DNA of 22,815 nucleotides from RGIG3009 sp964390295 (GCA_964390295.1 CAYMHR010000024.1:1-22815), one strand, 5' to 3'; counted from the stretch's first letter, positions 1-7,688 are shown. Notes: a model not told the origin generated them from the letters alone. Program-made: numbers and translations.

Positions 1-8
1 GTTTTTCG

Positions 9-41
9 GTGCGTAGCTTCGGTTACGCACTTTTTTATTTT
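9..41 (+). terminator. Rho-independent terminator of an upstream gene
   Basis: A 9-bp stem (9-17 with 22-30, one G-U pair) closes on a TTCG tetraloop and is followed by a run of six T and a T-rich tail. It ends a transcript that enters from outside the window. Confidence 0.85.
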
Positions 42-149
42 TACCATAGGTAATAAAATGCAAAAAAATCAGCCGAACGCACAAATAAATCCCTTCTGTT
101 CCGCTATATAATAAAGGTAACGACCAAACTAGGAAGGAAGCGAAAGATC

Positions 150-863
150 ATGACAGTGATCAAAACCAAAAATTATGAGGAAATGAGCTACGAAGCGGCC
201 AAGCTGCTGGCGGCACAGATTGTCATGCGCCCGGACTGCGTGTTGGGTCTGGCTACCGGTTCTACGCCGATCGGCACGTACGATCAGCTTGTGAAATGGT
301 ACGAGGAAGGCAAGCTGGACTTTTCCAAGGTTCGCTCCGTGAACTTGGACGAGTATTGCGGCCTGGATGGCACCAACGACCAGAGCTACCGTTATTTTAT
401 GGATCATCATCTGTTTGATCGCGTGAATATCGATAAGGCGAACACCAACGTTCCCAACGGCAAGGCGGCGGATCCGGCGGCCGAGGGCGAGCGGTACGAC
501 GCGCTGATGCAGTCGCTGGGTGGCGTCGATATTCAGGTGCTCGGCATCGGCTACGACGGTCATATCGGCTTCAACGAGCCGGGTGATGCGTTTATCAAGC
601 CGACTCACATGGTGGATTTGGACCCCAGCACCATCGAGGCCAACGCCCGTTTCTTTGCTTCGGCAGACGACGTGCCGCGTCAGGCCATCACTATGGGCAT
701 GGGTGGTATCATGTCAGCACGTAAGGTGCTGTTGATTGCGAACGGTGCCGGAAAAAAGGATATTTTGATGAAATCACTTTACGGCCCCATCACGCCGGAG
801 GTTCCCGCATCGCTGTTGCAGTTGCACCCCGATCTGACCGTCATCTGCTGTGTGGATGAATAA
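150..863 (+). CDS. nagB: Glucosamine-6-phosphate deaminase
   Basis: This 237-residue cytosolic enzyme converts glucosamine 6-phosphate to fructose 6-phosphate and ammonia, the committing step of amino-sugar breakdown. The whole family fold is present at the usual length. The phosphate loop ATGSTP is at about residues 35-40, NLDEY contains the general base Asp67, and GIGYDGHIGFNEP (132-144) holds the ring-opening Asp136/His138/Glu143 group. The start follows an AGGAAGGAAG ribosome site at 131-140. A TATAAT is seen at 107-112 but no good -35. The gene stands alone between two terminators, with no nagA next to it in this window. Identification is by clear family motifs. Confidence 0.95.
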   Translation: MTVIKTKNYEEMSYEAAKLLAAQIVMRPDCVLGLATGSTPIGTYDQLVKWYEEGKLDFSKVRSVNLDEYCGLDGTNDQSYRYFMDHHLFDRVNIDKANTNVPNGKAADPAAEGERYDALMQSLGGVDIQVLGIGYDGHIGFNEPGDAFIKPTHMVDLDPSTIEANARFFASADDVPRQAITMGMGGIMSARKVLLIANGAGKKDILMKSLYGPITPEVPASLLQLHPDLTVICCVDE

Positions 864-871
864 GTAAGAAA

Positions 872-898
872 ACGCCGCCCGATGTCGTCGGGCGGCGT
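872..898. terminator. Shared bidirectional terminator between nagB and tlyA
   Basis: A perfect 11-bp GC-rich stem (872-882 with 888-898) with a 5-nt loop lies between two convergent genes. T-rich sequence follows it on both strands, so it probably ends both transcripts. Confidence 0.8.
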
Positions 899-904
899 CG
901 TTAT

Positions 905-1708
905 TTACGTGTGGTCATCCGGTTGTTCGCAGATTGCCTGCGCGATCAGAGCTTCCCGTTGCTCCGGGGTTAGCGGTGCGTCGCCGGTGAAGCGCGCCAA
1001 ATATTCCACGTTTCCGTTGGTACCGTGAATGGGGGAAACGGTCAGCTCGTGCATGAACAACCCCTGCTCGGCGGCTGAATCGAACAGGTCGTTTAGCAAC
1101 GGCGGCAAATCGGCCGGGTTCTTCAGCACGCCGTTTTTGCCCAACTGACGTTGCTGTGCTTCGAATTGCGGTTTGATGAGACAGATGCATACGCCTTTCG
1201 GCTTCAAAACGTTACGAATTGCCGGATAGAGCTTTCGCAGGGAAATGAACGATACGTCGGCCGTAACCATATCACAGACGGTGCCGAGCCGTTCCGCCGT
1301 CAGACGTCGGGCGTTGGTACGTTCCATGACGGTGACGCGCTTGTCGTTGCGGAGCTCCCAGGCGAGGATGCCGTAGGCCACGTCCACGGAAAACACGTGC
1401 GCGGCACCGTTTTGCAACAGACAATCGGTGAATCCGCCGTTGCTGGCACCCACGTCGCACACCGTCAAATTTTCAACGGATTGGTGAAATACCGTTAGTG
1501 CCTTGGCAAGCTTGTAGCCGGAGCGGCTGGCGTAGCGCTTTTCCTTTTCCAATAAGGTCAGCTCTGTATCGGGGGAAACCGACAGCCCCGGCTTATCCGC
1601 CGGCACGTGCCCGATCCAAATGCGGCCGGCCATAATCAAGCCGGTTGCTTCCTCCGGCGACAGACCGAATCGTTGCATTACCAAGGTGTCCAACCGTACG
1701 TTACTCAT
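905..1708 (-). CDS. tlyA: TlyA-family rRNA 2'-O-methyltransferase
   Basis: The 267-residue protein has an N-terminal S4 RNA-binding domain (about 1-60) and an FtsJ/RrmJ-like methyltransferase domain. The SAM-binding glycine motif DVGASNGGF is at 85-93. A K-D-K-E type catalytic set can be read as Lys66 (SRSGYKL), Asp151 (ADVSFISL), Lys179 (IKPQF) and Glu235 (NVEYLARF). Family members methylate ribose 2'-OH groups in rRNA (16S C1409 and/or 23S C1920); which site is used here cannot be read from sequence. In Clostridia the gene often sits near dxs, nadK and recN, but here it is alone. The ATG has a GGAGGG ribosome site at 1713-1718 on the minus strand. It is convergent with nagB and divergent from the NUDIX operon. 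Confidence 0.92.
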   Translation of the reverse strand: MSNVRLDTLVMQRFGLSPEEATGLIMAGRIWIGHVPADKPGLSVSPDTELTLLEKEKRYASRSGYKLAKALTVFHQSVENLTVCDVGASNGGFTDCLLQNGAAHVFSVDVAYGILAWELRNDKRVTVMERTNARRLTAERLGTVCDMVTADVSFISLRKLYPAIRNVLKPKGVCICLIKPQFEAQQRQLGKNGVLKNPADLPPLLNDLFDSAAEQGLFMHELTVSPIHGTNGNVEYLARFTGDAPLTPEQREALIAQAICEQPDDHT

Positions 1709-1735
1709 GCTTACCCTCCGCGTTTCGTTTTTATC

Positions 1736-1764
1736 ATTGTACGCAAAGAAACGGCCGGTGTCAA
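1736..1764 (-). promoter_or_regulatory. Sigma-A promoter of tlyA
   Basis: On the minus strand a TTGACA (1759-1764) is followed after 17 nt by TACAAT (1736-1741), about 28 nt before the tlyA start. Both boxes and the spacing are near consensus. Confidence 0.8.
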
Positions 1765-1774
1765 GAAAAAGGGC

Positions 1775-1803
1775 TGGACTTTTTATAAGAAAAAAGGTAA
1801 AAT
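1775..1803 (+). promoter_or_regulatory. Candidate promoter of the NUDIX-to-nrdG operon
   Basis: TGGACT (1775-1780) and TAAAAT (1798-1803) are separated by 17 nt and lie about 35 nt upstream of the NUDIX start. The -35 matches the sigma-A consensus at four of six positions and the -10 at five of six. It is the only plausible plus-strand promoter in the 129-bp divergent gap. Confidence 0.5.
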
Positions 1804-1837
1804 ATAAAATGAGATGATTTTGGATCGAGGAGTCACT

Positions 1838-2380
1838 ATGGAAAAATGGAGCCTCTATGACCGCGAGGGACGGTCATTGGGAAAAACGATCAATCGTGGT
1901 GCACGGTTTCGTTCGGGCGAACATCACCTGGTGGCGCACGTTTGGGTGGTAAATTCCGCCGGTCGGTTGCTGATTCAGCGCCGTTCAGCCAAGCGGCGCA
2001 TGATGCCGAACGTGTGGGCCATCACCAGCGGCTCGGCGGTGGCCGGGGAGGACAGCGCTCAGGCGGCTCGGCGCGAGCTGGCGGAGGAGCTGGGAATCCA
2101 CCTGCCGCCGGAGGCGTTTTTGCCGTTGGGACGACTGGTGCGTCGCAATTCGCTGTGTGACATTTATTTGGTAAAGCGGGATATTGCCGTCCCCGATATG
2201 AAACTGCAAAAGGAAGAAGTATCGCAGGTGCGGTGGGTGACCGGCTCGCAACTGCTCGGTATGATCCGGGAGCGTCGCTTTCATCACTACGGCGATCCGT
2301 ACTTTGCTTTTGTAGCCGAAGGGCTGCGCCGCGAAGCCGGCGTGGAGCTTTTTGGGGAGGATACGCCGCATGCTGACTGA
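1838..2380 (+). CDS. NUDIX hydrolase (IDI/YfcD-like)
   Basis: The 180-residue protein carries a complete NUDIX box at residues 65-87 (Gly65, Glu71, then REL at 79-81, EE at 83-84, Gly86-Ile87), the signature of Mg-dependent hydrolases of nucleoside diphosphates linked to another group. The opening region (sets out the substrate as YDREGRSLGK, then an HVWVV strand) resembles the isopentenyl-diphosphate isomerase/YfcD branch often seen in Clostridia; the substrate is unknown. ATG 1838 is preferred over the in-frame ATG at 1814 because GAGGAG lies 7-8 nt before it. Its last codons overlap the start of the metal exporter by 11 nt, indicating translational coupling. It is the first gene of a six-gene operon. 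Confidence 0.9.
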   Translation: MEKWSLYDREGRSLGKTINRGARFRSGEHHLVAHVWVVNSAGRLLIQRRSAKRRMMPNVWAITSGSAVAGEDSAQAARRELAEELGIHLPPEAFLPLGRLVRRNSLCDIYLVKRDIAVPDMKLQKEEVSQVRWVTGSQLLGMIRERRFHHYGDPYFAFVAEGLRREAGVELFGEDTPHAD

Positions 2381-3536
2381 ATTACTGATCCGCCGCTTTG
2401 TACCCGATGCCGATCGGGTTCACGAGCCACGGGTGCGCGGCTCCTACGGCAAGCTGGCCGGGATCGCCGGTATCGTTGCCAACGTGTTGCTGTTTGCCGG
2501 TAAAGCGCTGGCAGGAGTCTTTTCCGGTAGCGTGGCGGTGATTGCGGATGCGTTTAACAACCTATCGGATGCCGGTTCCTCCATCGTAACGCTGGTCGGG
2601 TTTCGGTTGTCGTCGGCACCTCCGGATAAGGAGCATCCCTTCGGCCACGGCCGCATGGAGTATTTATCCGCCCTGACGGTGGCGGCGCTGATTATGATGG
2701 CCGGTGTCGAACTGGCCACTTCGGCTGTGGATAAGATTTTGCATCCGGAGGCCGCGGAGTTTTCGTGGCTTACCGTGGGTATTTTGGCGGCTTCCATTGT
2801 GGTGAAGGCGTGGATGGCACGGCTTAACCGAACGATCGGTTGCCGCATTCACTCCGATGCTCTCACCGCGTCGGCGGCGGATAGCCGCAATGACGTCGTT
2901 TGTACCGCGGTGGTTTTGCTGTCGTCCGTATTTACGCGAATCAGCGGCATCACCGTGGACGGCTGGGTCGGCGCGGCGGTGGCGTTGTTCGTGGTTTGGT
3001 CCGGCTTTTCCATCCTGCGCGAGACGATTTCTCCATTGCTGGGTCAAGCACCGGACCCCGAACTGGTCAATGCGATTCGCGAGCTGGTGCTGGCGGACGA
3101 GGGCGTTGTCGGTGTGCATGATTTGATCGTACACAACTACGGCCCCGGTCGTTGCATCGTGTCGTTGCACGCCGAGGTGCCGTGCGACGTAGATATTTTG
3201 AAAAGCCACGAGCGGATCGATGCCATCGAGCGTCGCTTGTCGGAAAGCATGAATATCATTGCCTGTATTCACATGGACCCCGTCGATACGCGCGATGAGC
3301 GCGTCGCATCGTTGCGCGTGCTCACCGAAACCATGTTGCAGGATATCGAACCCACGTTGACCTTGCACGATTTTCGCGTCGTGTTCGGCGAGGAACGCAT
3401 CAACGTGATTTTCGACGTGGTGGTGCCGTTTTCCTATCGCGGAGCCGATACGTTGCAGGTGGAGCTGGAACGGCGCTTGCGTACCGTGGATTCGCGGCTG
3501 TGCGTGGTGCTCACCGTGGATCAGGACTGGGGTTGA
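2370..3536 (+). CDS. Cation diffusion facilitator, probably Mn-type exporter
   Basis: This 388-residue inner-membrane protein is a CDF-family divalent metal/proton antiporter with about six membrane spans and a C-terminal cytoplasmic domain (from about residue 215). The metal site on span 2 reads Asn63-xxx-Asp67 (in DAFNNLSD) and that on span 5 reads Asp171-xxx-Asp175 (DSRND). This N-D/D-D set, in place of the His-containing set of zinc exporters, is the pattern reported for manganese exporters such as MntE; assigning Mn is therefore inference. HPFGHGRMEY (89-98) is a family motif. ATG 2370 is chosen over an in-frame upstream codon at 2352 because GGGGAGG sits about 9 nt before it. The C-terminal tail after about residue 290 is longer than in minimal CDFs and has no motif I recognise. 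Confidence 0.9.
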   Translation: MLTELLIRRFVPDADRVHEPRVRGSYGKLAGIAGIVANVLLFAGKALAGVFSGSVAVIADAFNNLSDAGSSIVTLVGFRLSSAPPDKEHPFGHGRMEYLSALTVAALIMMAGVELATSAVDKILHPEAAEFSWLTVGILAASIVVKAWMARLNRTIGCRIHSDALTASAADSRNDVVCTAVVLLSSVFTRISGITVDGWVGAAVALFVVWSGFSILRETISPLLGQAPDPELVNAIRELVLADEGVVGVHDLIVHNYGPGRCIVSLHAEVPCDVDILKSHERIDAIERRLSESMNIIACIHMDPVDTRDERVASLRVLTETMLQDIEPTLTLHDFRVVFGEERINVIFDVVVPFSYRGADTLQVELERRLRTVDSRLCVVLTVDQDWG

Positions 3537-3538
3537 CC

Positions 3539-4438
3539 ATGGCAGGATACGTAATTTACAACGGTTTTTGGAACGCGATGCCGCCCGATCCGGCGCGGCG
3601 CATGGCGGAAGCGGCGAAACGCCGCGGCGTAGAGCTGACCGTCTTGCCCAACACGGCGCTCACCATGTCGGTGGCACCGCTCGGCGTGTGCCGTGCCGAC
3701 GGCGCGGCGCTGACAACCGGGGATTTCGTGCTGTTTTGGGACAAGGATACGCGATTGGCCACGCTGTTGGAACGGGTGGGCGTGCACGTTTATAACCCGG
3801 CACGCGCCATTGAGCTTTGTGACGACAAAAGTGCCACGCACCGCCTGCTGGCGGCGGCGGGGATTCCTCAGCCGGAAACGTTGCTGGCGCCGATGACCTA
3901 TACCGACGTTGCCGCCCCCATCGAACCGTTTTTGGCGGCGGCAGTCGAACGTCTCGGTTTGCCGCTGGTAGTCAAGGAATGTTACGGATCGTTCGGTGAT
4001 CAGGTGTCTCTGGCGACCACCGACGAGGAATTGCACACGCTGGCTTATGCGATGCAGTCACGTCCATTTTTGCTTCAGCGGTTTGTCCGCGAAGCCAGCG
4101 GTGAGGACGTGCGGCTGTACGTGGTGGGTGACCGCACGGTGGCCGCCATGCGTCGTCGCAGTAACGGTGATTTTCGTGCCAACCTGCGTCAGGGCGGCAC
4201 GGCGGAGCCGTATGAGCCGACGGCGGCGGAAGTCGAGCTGGCGCGGCAATGCTGTCGAACGCTGGGGCTGTGCTTCGGCGGCGTCGATCTGTTGCATACC
4301 GCGGACGGCGGCGCGCTGGTTTGCGAAGTGAATTCCAACGCCCATCTGGCTGGCATTATCGCCTGCACCGGTGTGGACGTGGCTGACGAAATTCTGCGAT
4401 ACGTATTACAAGCAGAGCAACTACGAAAGGAGCCGTGA
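3539..4438 (+). CDS. RimK-like ATP-grasp ligase
   Basis: The 299-residue protein has the layout of the RimK/LysX branch of ATP-grasp ligases, which join a carboxylate (activated as acyl phosphate) to an amine. Visible blocks are CDDKSATHRLLAAAGIPQPE (start of the ATP-grasp core), LPLVVKECYGSFGDQV (nucleotide-binding lysine and glycine loop), LLQRFV, GEDVRLYVVGD, then GGVDLL and CEVNSN, where Glu and Asn would bind Mg. The N-terminal part (about 1-90) is the pre-ATP-grasp domain and is family-typical. The substrate is unknown. The ATG begins 2 nt after the stop of the CDF gene, with GGGG 6 nt upstream, and the gene is followed after 3 nt by the XRE regulator. Its partner may be the amide hydrolase fusion downstream, but that is only inferred from position. 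Confidence 0.85.
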   Translation: MAGYVIYNGFWNAMPPDPARRMAEAAKRRGVELTVLPNTALTMSVAPLGVCRADGAALTTGDFVLFWDKDTRLATLLERVGVHVYNPARAIELCDDKSATHRLLAAAGIPQPETLLAPMTYTDVAAPIEPFLAAAVERLGLPLVVKECYGSFGDQVSLATTDEELHTLAYAMQSRPFLLQRFVREASGEDVRLYVVGDRTVAAMRRRSNGDFRANLRQGGTAEPYEPTAAEVELARQCCRTLGLCFGGVDLLHTADGGALVCEVNSNAHLAGIIACTGVDVADEILRYVLQAEQLRKEP

Positions 4439-4441
4439 GAC

Positions 4442-5044
4442 GTGGATAACTTAAAAGCTGTTTTTGCCGGCAACCTCATTCATTTGAGAACGCAGTCGGG
4501 AATGACCCAGGCTGAGCTGGCGGAAAAAATACATTATTCGGACAAATCCGTATCCAAATGGGAGCGCGCGGAATCTTTGCCGGATTTACAGGTGGCGCGC
4601 GAGCTGGCGCAGGTGTTCGGCGTTACGGTGGACTTTTTGCTGGAGCCGCACGACGCGTGGGACGGTAAGCCGGTGCGCCTGCCGTACCGCACCGACGTGA
4701 TTACTACCCTGTCAATCGTCGGCGTGTGGACGGTGGCGCTGTTGGTGTTCATTTTGTTGTACTGGACTATGGAAAAGCTGCTGTGGGAAGTGTTTTTAGC
4801 GGCGGTTCCCGTTTCGTTGATCGTACTGCTGGTCCTAAACAGCGTGTGGGGCAAATATAAATATCATCCGTGCGTTGTTTCTCTGTTGCTGTTCGGTGTG
4901 TTTGCGTTGCTGTATTACGTTTTACACGTCTATATCCACGTGCATCATCCGTGGTTTTTGGCGTTGCTGTGGATACCGGCGCAGCTGATTGTTACGTTGA
5001 GCTTTCGTATTATTAAACGCAATAAGAGGGAGAATGAAGCATGA
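4442..5044 (+). CDS. XRE-family regulator with four membrane spans
   Basis: The 200-residue protein has an N-terminal Cro/C1-type helix-turn-helix (about residues 7-65, containing MTQAELAEKI and KSVSKWERAESLPDL) followed by four hydrophobic stretches at about 84-106, 112-137, 142-166 and 170-190, and a basic tail. The DNA-binding head would face the cytoplasm while the rest is membrane-embedded, so it could sense something in the membrane. This architecture is common in Clostridia and its signals are mostly unknown. The start is GTG, supported by AAAGGAG at 4427-4433. The gene overlaps the next one by 4 nt (ATGA), so it is coupled to it. Confidence 0.85.
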   Translation: MDNLKAVFAGNLIHLRTQSGMTQAELAEKIHYSDKSVSKWERAESLPDLQVARELAQVFGVTVDFLLEPHDAWDGKPVRLPYRTDVITTLSIVGVWTVALLVFILLYWTMEKLLWEVFLAAVPVSLIVLLVLNSVWGKYKYHPCVVSLLLFGVFALLYYVLHVYIHVHHPWFLALLWIPAQLIVTLSFRIIKRNKRENEA

Positions 5045-6879
5045 AGGTTTGTATTATTCAGCCGCCGTATTCTTTTGACTATGCGGATGCCGATGCCAAT
5101 GCCCGTTGGGAGCTGGAGGAACTGGAGCGGTGCGATCCCAGCATGGATCTGATCGTTCTGCCGGAGTATTCCAACGTTCCGGCGTTGGCAAAAACGCGTG
5201 AGCAAATGGAATTCAGCCGTCAAAAATACAGCGAAGCGCTGTTTGCCAAGGCAGCTGAGACGGCACGCCGTTGTGAGGCGACGGTGTTCCTCTGCGGAAT
5301 CGTGGAAACGGAGAACGGATTGCGTAACGCGATCGTTGCCTATAATAAGCGGGGCGAGCAGGTGGGACGGTACGATAAGCAACACCTGGTTAACTCCGAA
5401 ATGGAATTCAGCCGTCAAAAATACAGCGAAGCGCTGTTTGCCAAGGCAGCTGAGACGGCACGCCGTTGTGAGGCGACGGTGTTCCTCTGCGGAATCGTGG
5501 AAACGGAGAACGGATTGCGTAACGCGATCGTTGCCTATAATAAGCGGGGCGAGCAGGTGGGACGGTACGATAAGCAACACCTGGTTAACTCCGAAATGTA
5601 TACGTATGAATTGGATAAGGACTATACCTGGGACTATTCCCAACCGACGATTTTGGAAATTGACGGCGTTCGCTACGGCTTTTTAATCTGCTACGATTTT
5701 TATTTTTACGAAGCCTATGCCAATATCGCACGTTACGATCCGGACGTGATTATCGGTTGTTCCCATCAGCGCAGCGACCTTCACTCCGCACTGGAAACCA
5801 TGTGTAAGTTTTTGGCGTATAATACCAATGCGTACGTGGTACGCTCGTCGATCAGTCTCGGTGCCGAGTCCAAGGTGGGCGGTAGCAGTATGGTGGTTAC
5901 GCCGGACGGCACGGTGCTGTGCAACATGAAAAACGACGTCGGTCACGTTTGCACTGAGATTGATCCGCATCAGCGGTATCTCAAGCCGGCCGGCTTCGGC
6001 AATCCGGATGCACCACACCATCACTACGTGGAGGCGGGTCGTCGCCCGTGGAAGTATCGCCCCGGCGGCAGTGCCATCGTGCGGTACGACGACTGGATGA
6101 CCTATCCGCGCGTTTGCGCGCACCGCGGCTTCAACGCGGTAGCTCCGGAAAACAGCCTGCCGGCATTCGGTGCCGCCGTGGCGTTGGGTGCCGAGGAGAT
6201 CGAGTTCGATTTGTGGTCCACCTCTGACGGGGTGATCGTTTCGGCGCATGACCGCAGTTTGGAGCGCGTCTCCAACGGTACGGGCTTGATTGATGAACAC
6301 ACGTTTGCCGAGCTGCGTCAGCTGGATTTCGGTAGTGTAAGCGGTGAGGCGTATGCCGGCATGACAATCCCGACCTTCGAGGAAATTTTGAAAAAGCTGA
6401 CGTGTCACACGGTGATGAATATTCACGTAAAAGCGCCGAACGACGTCGATCCGTTGCCGGAAGCAACGCTGCGTGAGATCGTTCGTCTGATCGATCAGTA
6501 CGATTGTCGCCGCCATTGCTATTTCATGAGCGGCAATCCGGCCATTTTACGTCAGCTTCGTGCGATGGCACCAGACATTCCCCGTTGTGCCGGTGCGGAC
6601 GACAATCCGTATACCGATCTGGTGCAAAAAGCACTGGATACCGACGCCGCCAAAATTCAGTTGTTCCAGCCCTATTTTGAAGCCAACGGCGGTTTGGAGT
6701 ACGTGCGTCGCACGATCGAGCGCGCTCACGAGCAGGGGCTTCGGTGCAACGTGTTTTATGCCGACGATCCGGCGGAGGCGCAGGAATACATCCGCCTCGG
6801 TGCCGATACCATTCTTACCAACGATTATTGGCGCGTGGCGCAGGCGGTCAAGTCGGTCACGGCGGAAGTCGTGCACTGA
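5041..6879 (+). CDS. Nitrilase-superfamily amidohydrolase fused to glycerophosphodiester phosphodiesterase, with internal duplication
   Basis: This 612-residue protein joins two enzymes. The N-terminal half (about 1-330) is a carbon-nitrogen hydrolase of the nitrilase superfamily with the Glu-Lys-Cys triad: Glu42 (VLPEYSN), Lys in RYDKQHL, and Cys217 (LICYDFYF). The C-terminal half (about 355-605) is a GDPD domain with His361-Arg-Gly, PENSLPAF, EIEFD for the metal and His403-Asp, which releases an alcohol from glycerophosphodiesters. Residues 56-120 and 121-185 are identical, so the catalytic Lys appears twice (113 and 178). Removing one copy would give a 547-residue protein with triad residues 42, 113 and 152, which is family-normal; the duplicated form is probably misfolded or altered in its first domain. 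No signal peptide is seen. It overlaps the XRE gene by 4 nt and is 27 nt ahead of nrdG. Confidence 0.88.
   Translation: MKVCIIQPPYSFDYADADANARWELEELERCDPSMDLIVLPEYSNVPALAKTREQMEFSRQKYSEALFAKAAETARRCEATVFLCGIVETENGLRNAIVAYNKRGEQVGRYDKQHLVNSEMEFSRQKYSEALFAKAAETARRCEATVFLCGIVETENGLRNAIVAYNKRGEQVGRYDKQHLVNSEMYTYELDKDYTWDYSQPTILEIDGVRYGFLICYDFYFYEAYANIARYDPDVIIGCSHQRSDLHSALETMCKFLAYNTNAYVVRSSISLGAESKVGGSSMVVTPDGTVLCNMKNDVGHVCTEIDPHQRYLKPAGFGNPDAPHHHYVEAGRRPWKYRPGGSAIVRYDDWMTYPRVCAHRGFNAVAPENSLPAFGAAVALGAEEIEFDLWSTSDGVIVSAHDRSLERVSNGTGLIDEHTFAELRQLDFGSVSGEAYAGMTIPTFEEILKKLTCHTVMNIHVKAPNDVDPLPEATLREIVRLIDQYDCRRHCYFMSGNPAILRQLRAMAPDIPRCAGADDNPYTDLVQKALDTDAAKIQLFQPYFEANGGLEYVRRTIERAHEQGLRCNVFYADDPAEAQEYIRLGADTILTNDYWRVAQAVKSVTAEVVH
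5206..5595 (+). repeat. Perfect 195-bp tandem duplication inside the nitrilase domain
   Basis: Bases 5206-5400 and 5401-5595 are identical by eye with a period of exactly 195 bp (65 codons), so the frame is kept. The unit is bordered by the 5-base word AAATG at 5204-5208, 5399-5403 and 5594-5598, the footprint expected of duplication between short direct repeats. It may be a real recent event or an assembly error. Confidence 0.95.
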
Positions 6880-6906
6880 TTTTTCAATTTACCAAAGGAG
6901 ACGCTC

Positions 6907-7614
6907 ATGAACATTGCCGGATTACAAAAAATGACGTTGCTGGATTATCCCGGCAAGGTGGCGTGTACCGTGTTTTTGCAGGGCTGTAACTTCCGGTGCC
7001 CGTTTTGTCATAACAGCGATCTGTTGGACGGCAACGGCCCGACACCGATCGACCGGGAAGAGCTGTTGGCGTTTTTGCAAAAGCGGCGCGGCCTTCTGGA
7101 CGCGGTGTGTGTCACCGGTGGCGAACCGACGTTGCAGCCGGATTTGCCGGAGCTGTTGGCGGCGATCAAGGCGCTGGGATATTCGGTCAAGCTGGATACC
7201 AACGGGATGCGCCCTGACTTGCTGAAAAAGCTGGTGGGGGACGGGCTGGTCGATTACGTCGCCATGGATATCAAGAACAGTCCCGATCGTTATGCAGAGA
7301 CGGTGGGCGTGCCTCGTCTTTTGCTTCGCCCGATCGAAGAAAGCGCCGCCTTTTTGCTGTCCGGTGCGGTCAACTATGAGTTTCGCACCACGGTAGTGGC
7401 CGAACTGCACGACCGCGCCTCCATACGTGCGATCGGTGAGTGGTTGCATCGGCTGATGCCGGAGGCGCGCCCGCACTTTTTTCTTCAGCCGTACGTCGAT
7501 CGCGACAGCGTTTTGGTTGGCGGCTTGCATACCCCGGATAAGGCCGACGTTTTGGATTTTGCCGAGATTTTACGCCCGTTTGTAGCTTCGGCTGAAATTC
7601 GCGGAATGGACTGA
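6907..7614 (+). CDS. nrdG: Anaerobic ribonucleotide reductase activating protein (radical SAM)
   Basis: The 235-residue protein has the radical-SAM cluster motif Cys27-xxx-Cys31-xx-Cys34 (CNFRCPFC) and a TGGEPTLQP motif that helps bind SAM. The opening NIAGLQKMTLLDYPGK is typical of the NrdG-like activase group found in Clostridia and Thermotogae. It would use a 4Fe-4S cluster to cleave SAM and put the glycyl radical on NrdD, whose gene begins 142 nt later. AAAGGAG at 6893-6899 supports the ATG. It is the last gene of the 1838-7614 operon and lies upstream of the NrdR-controlled promoter, so it does not share that promoter with nrdD. A different glycyl-radical activase role is possible but the neighbour argues for NrdD. 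Confidence 0.9.
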   Translation: MNIAGLQKMTLLDYPGKVACTVFLQGCNFRCPFCHNSDLLDGNGPTPIDREELLAFLQKRRGLLDAVCVTGGEPTLQPDLPELLAAIKALGYSVKLDTNGMRPDLLKKLVGDGLVDYVAMDIKNSPDRYAETVGVPRLLLRPIEESAAFLLSGAVNYEFRTTVVAELHDRASIRAIGEWLHRLMPEARPHFFLQPYVDRDSVLVGGLHTPDKADVLDFAEILRPFVASAEIRGMD

Positions 7615-7616
7615 AA

Positions 7617-7632
7617 ACACAACATATTGTGT
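7617..7632. promoter_or_regulatory. NrdR box 1
   Basis: ACACAACATATTGTGT is a near-perfect palindrome that matches the NrdR box consensus (acaCwAtATaTwGtgt). It starts 3 nt after the nrdG stop codon and 33 bp (about three helix turns) before box 2, the normal NrdR spacing. Confidence 0.85.
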
Positions 7633-7649
7633 TTTTATCGATTTTTTTC

Positions 7650-7665
7650 ACACAACATATTGACA
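7650..7665. promoter_or_regulatory. NrdR box 2 overlapping the -35 element
   Basis: ACACAACATATTGACA matches the same consensus in its left and central parts. Its last six bases are the -35 TTGACA, so a bound repressor would block RNA polymerase directly. Confidence 0.85.
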
Positions 7666-7688
7666 TTTGGTAGTTGATACGATATAAT
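7660..7688 (+). promoter_or_regulatory. Consensus sigma-A promoter of nrdD
   Basis: TTGACA (7660-7665) and TATAAT (7683-7688) are both perfect and 17 nt apart. The leader runs about 60 nt to the nrdD ATG, which has GAGGAGG at 7740-7746. NrdR (a zinc/ATP-cone repressor that senses dATP/ATP) is the expected regulator; its gene is not in the window. Confidence 0.93.

Noticed and set aside
2444..3368. Long antisense open frames across the CDF, nrdD and trxB-like genes.
   Set aside because: They mirror strong sense genes in high-GC sequence, have no ribosome sites and give protein-like features in no stretch.
5206..5595. The tandem repeat as a CRISPR, mobile element or structural protein repeat.
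   Set aside because: There are only two copies, they are coding and cover part of one catalytic domain, and there are no spacers, terminal inverted repeats or transposase.
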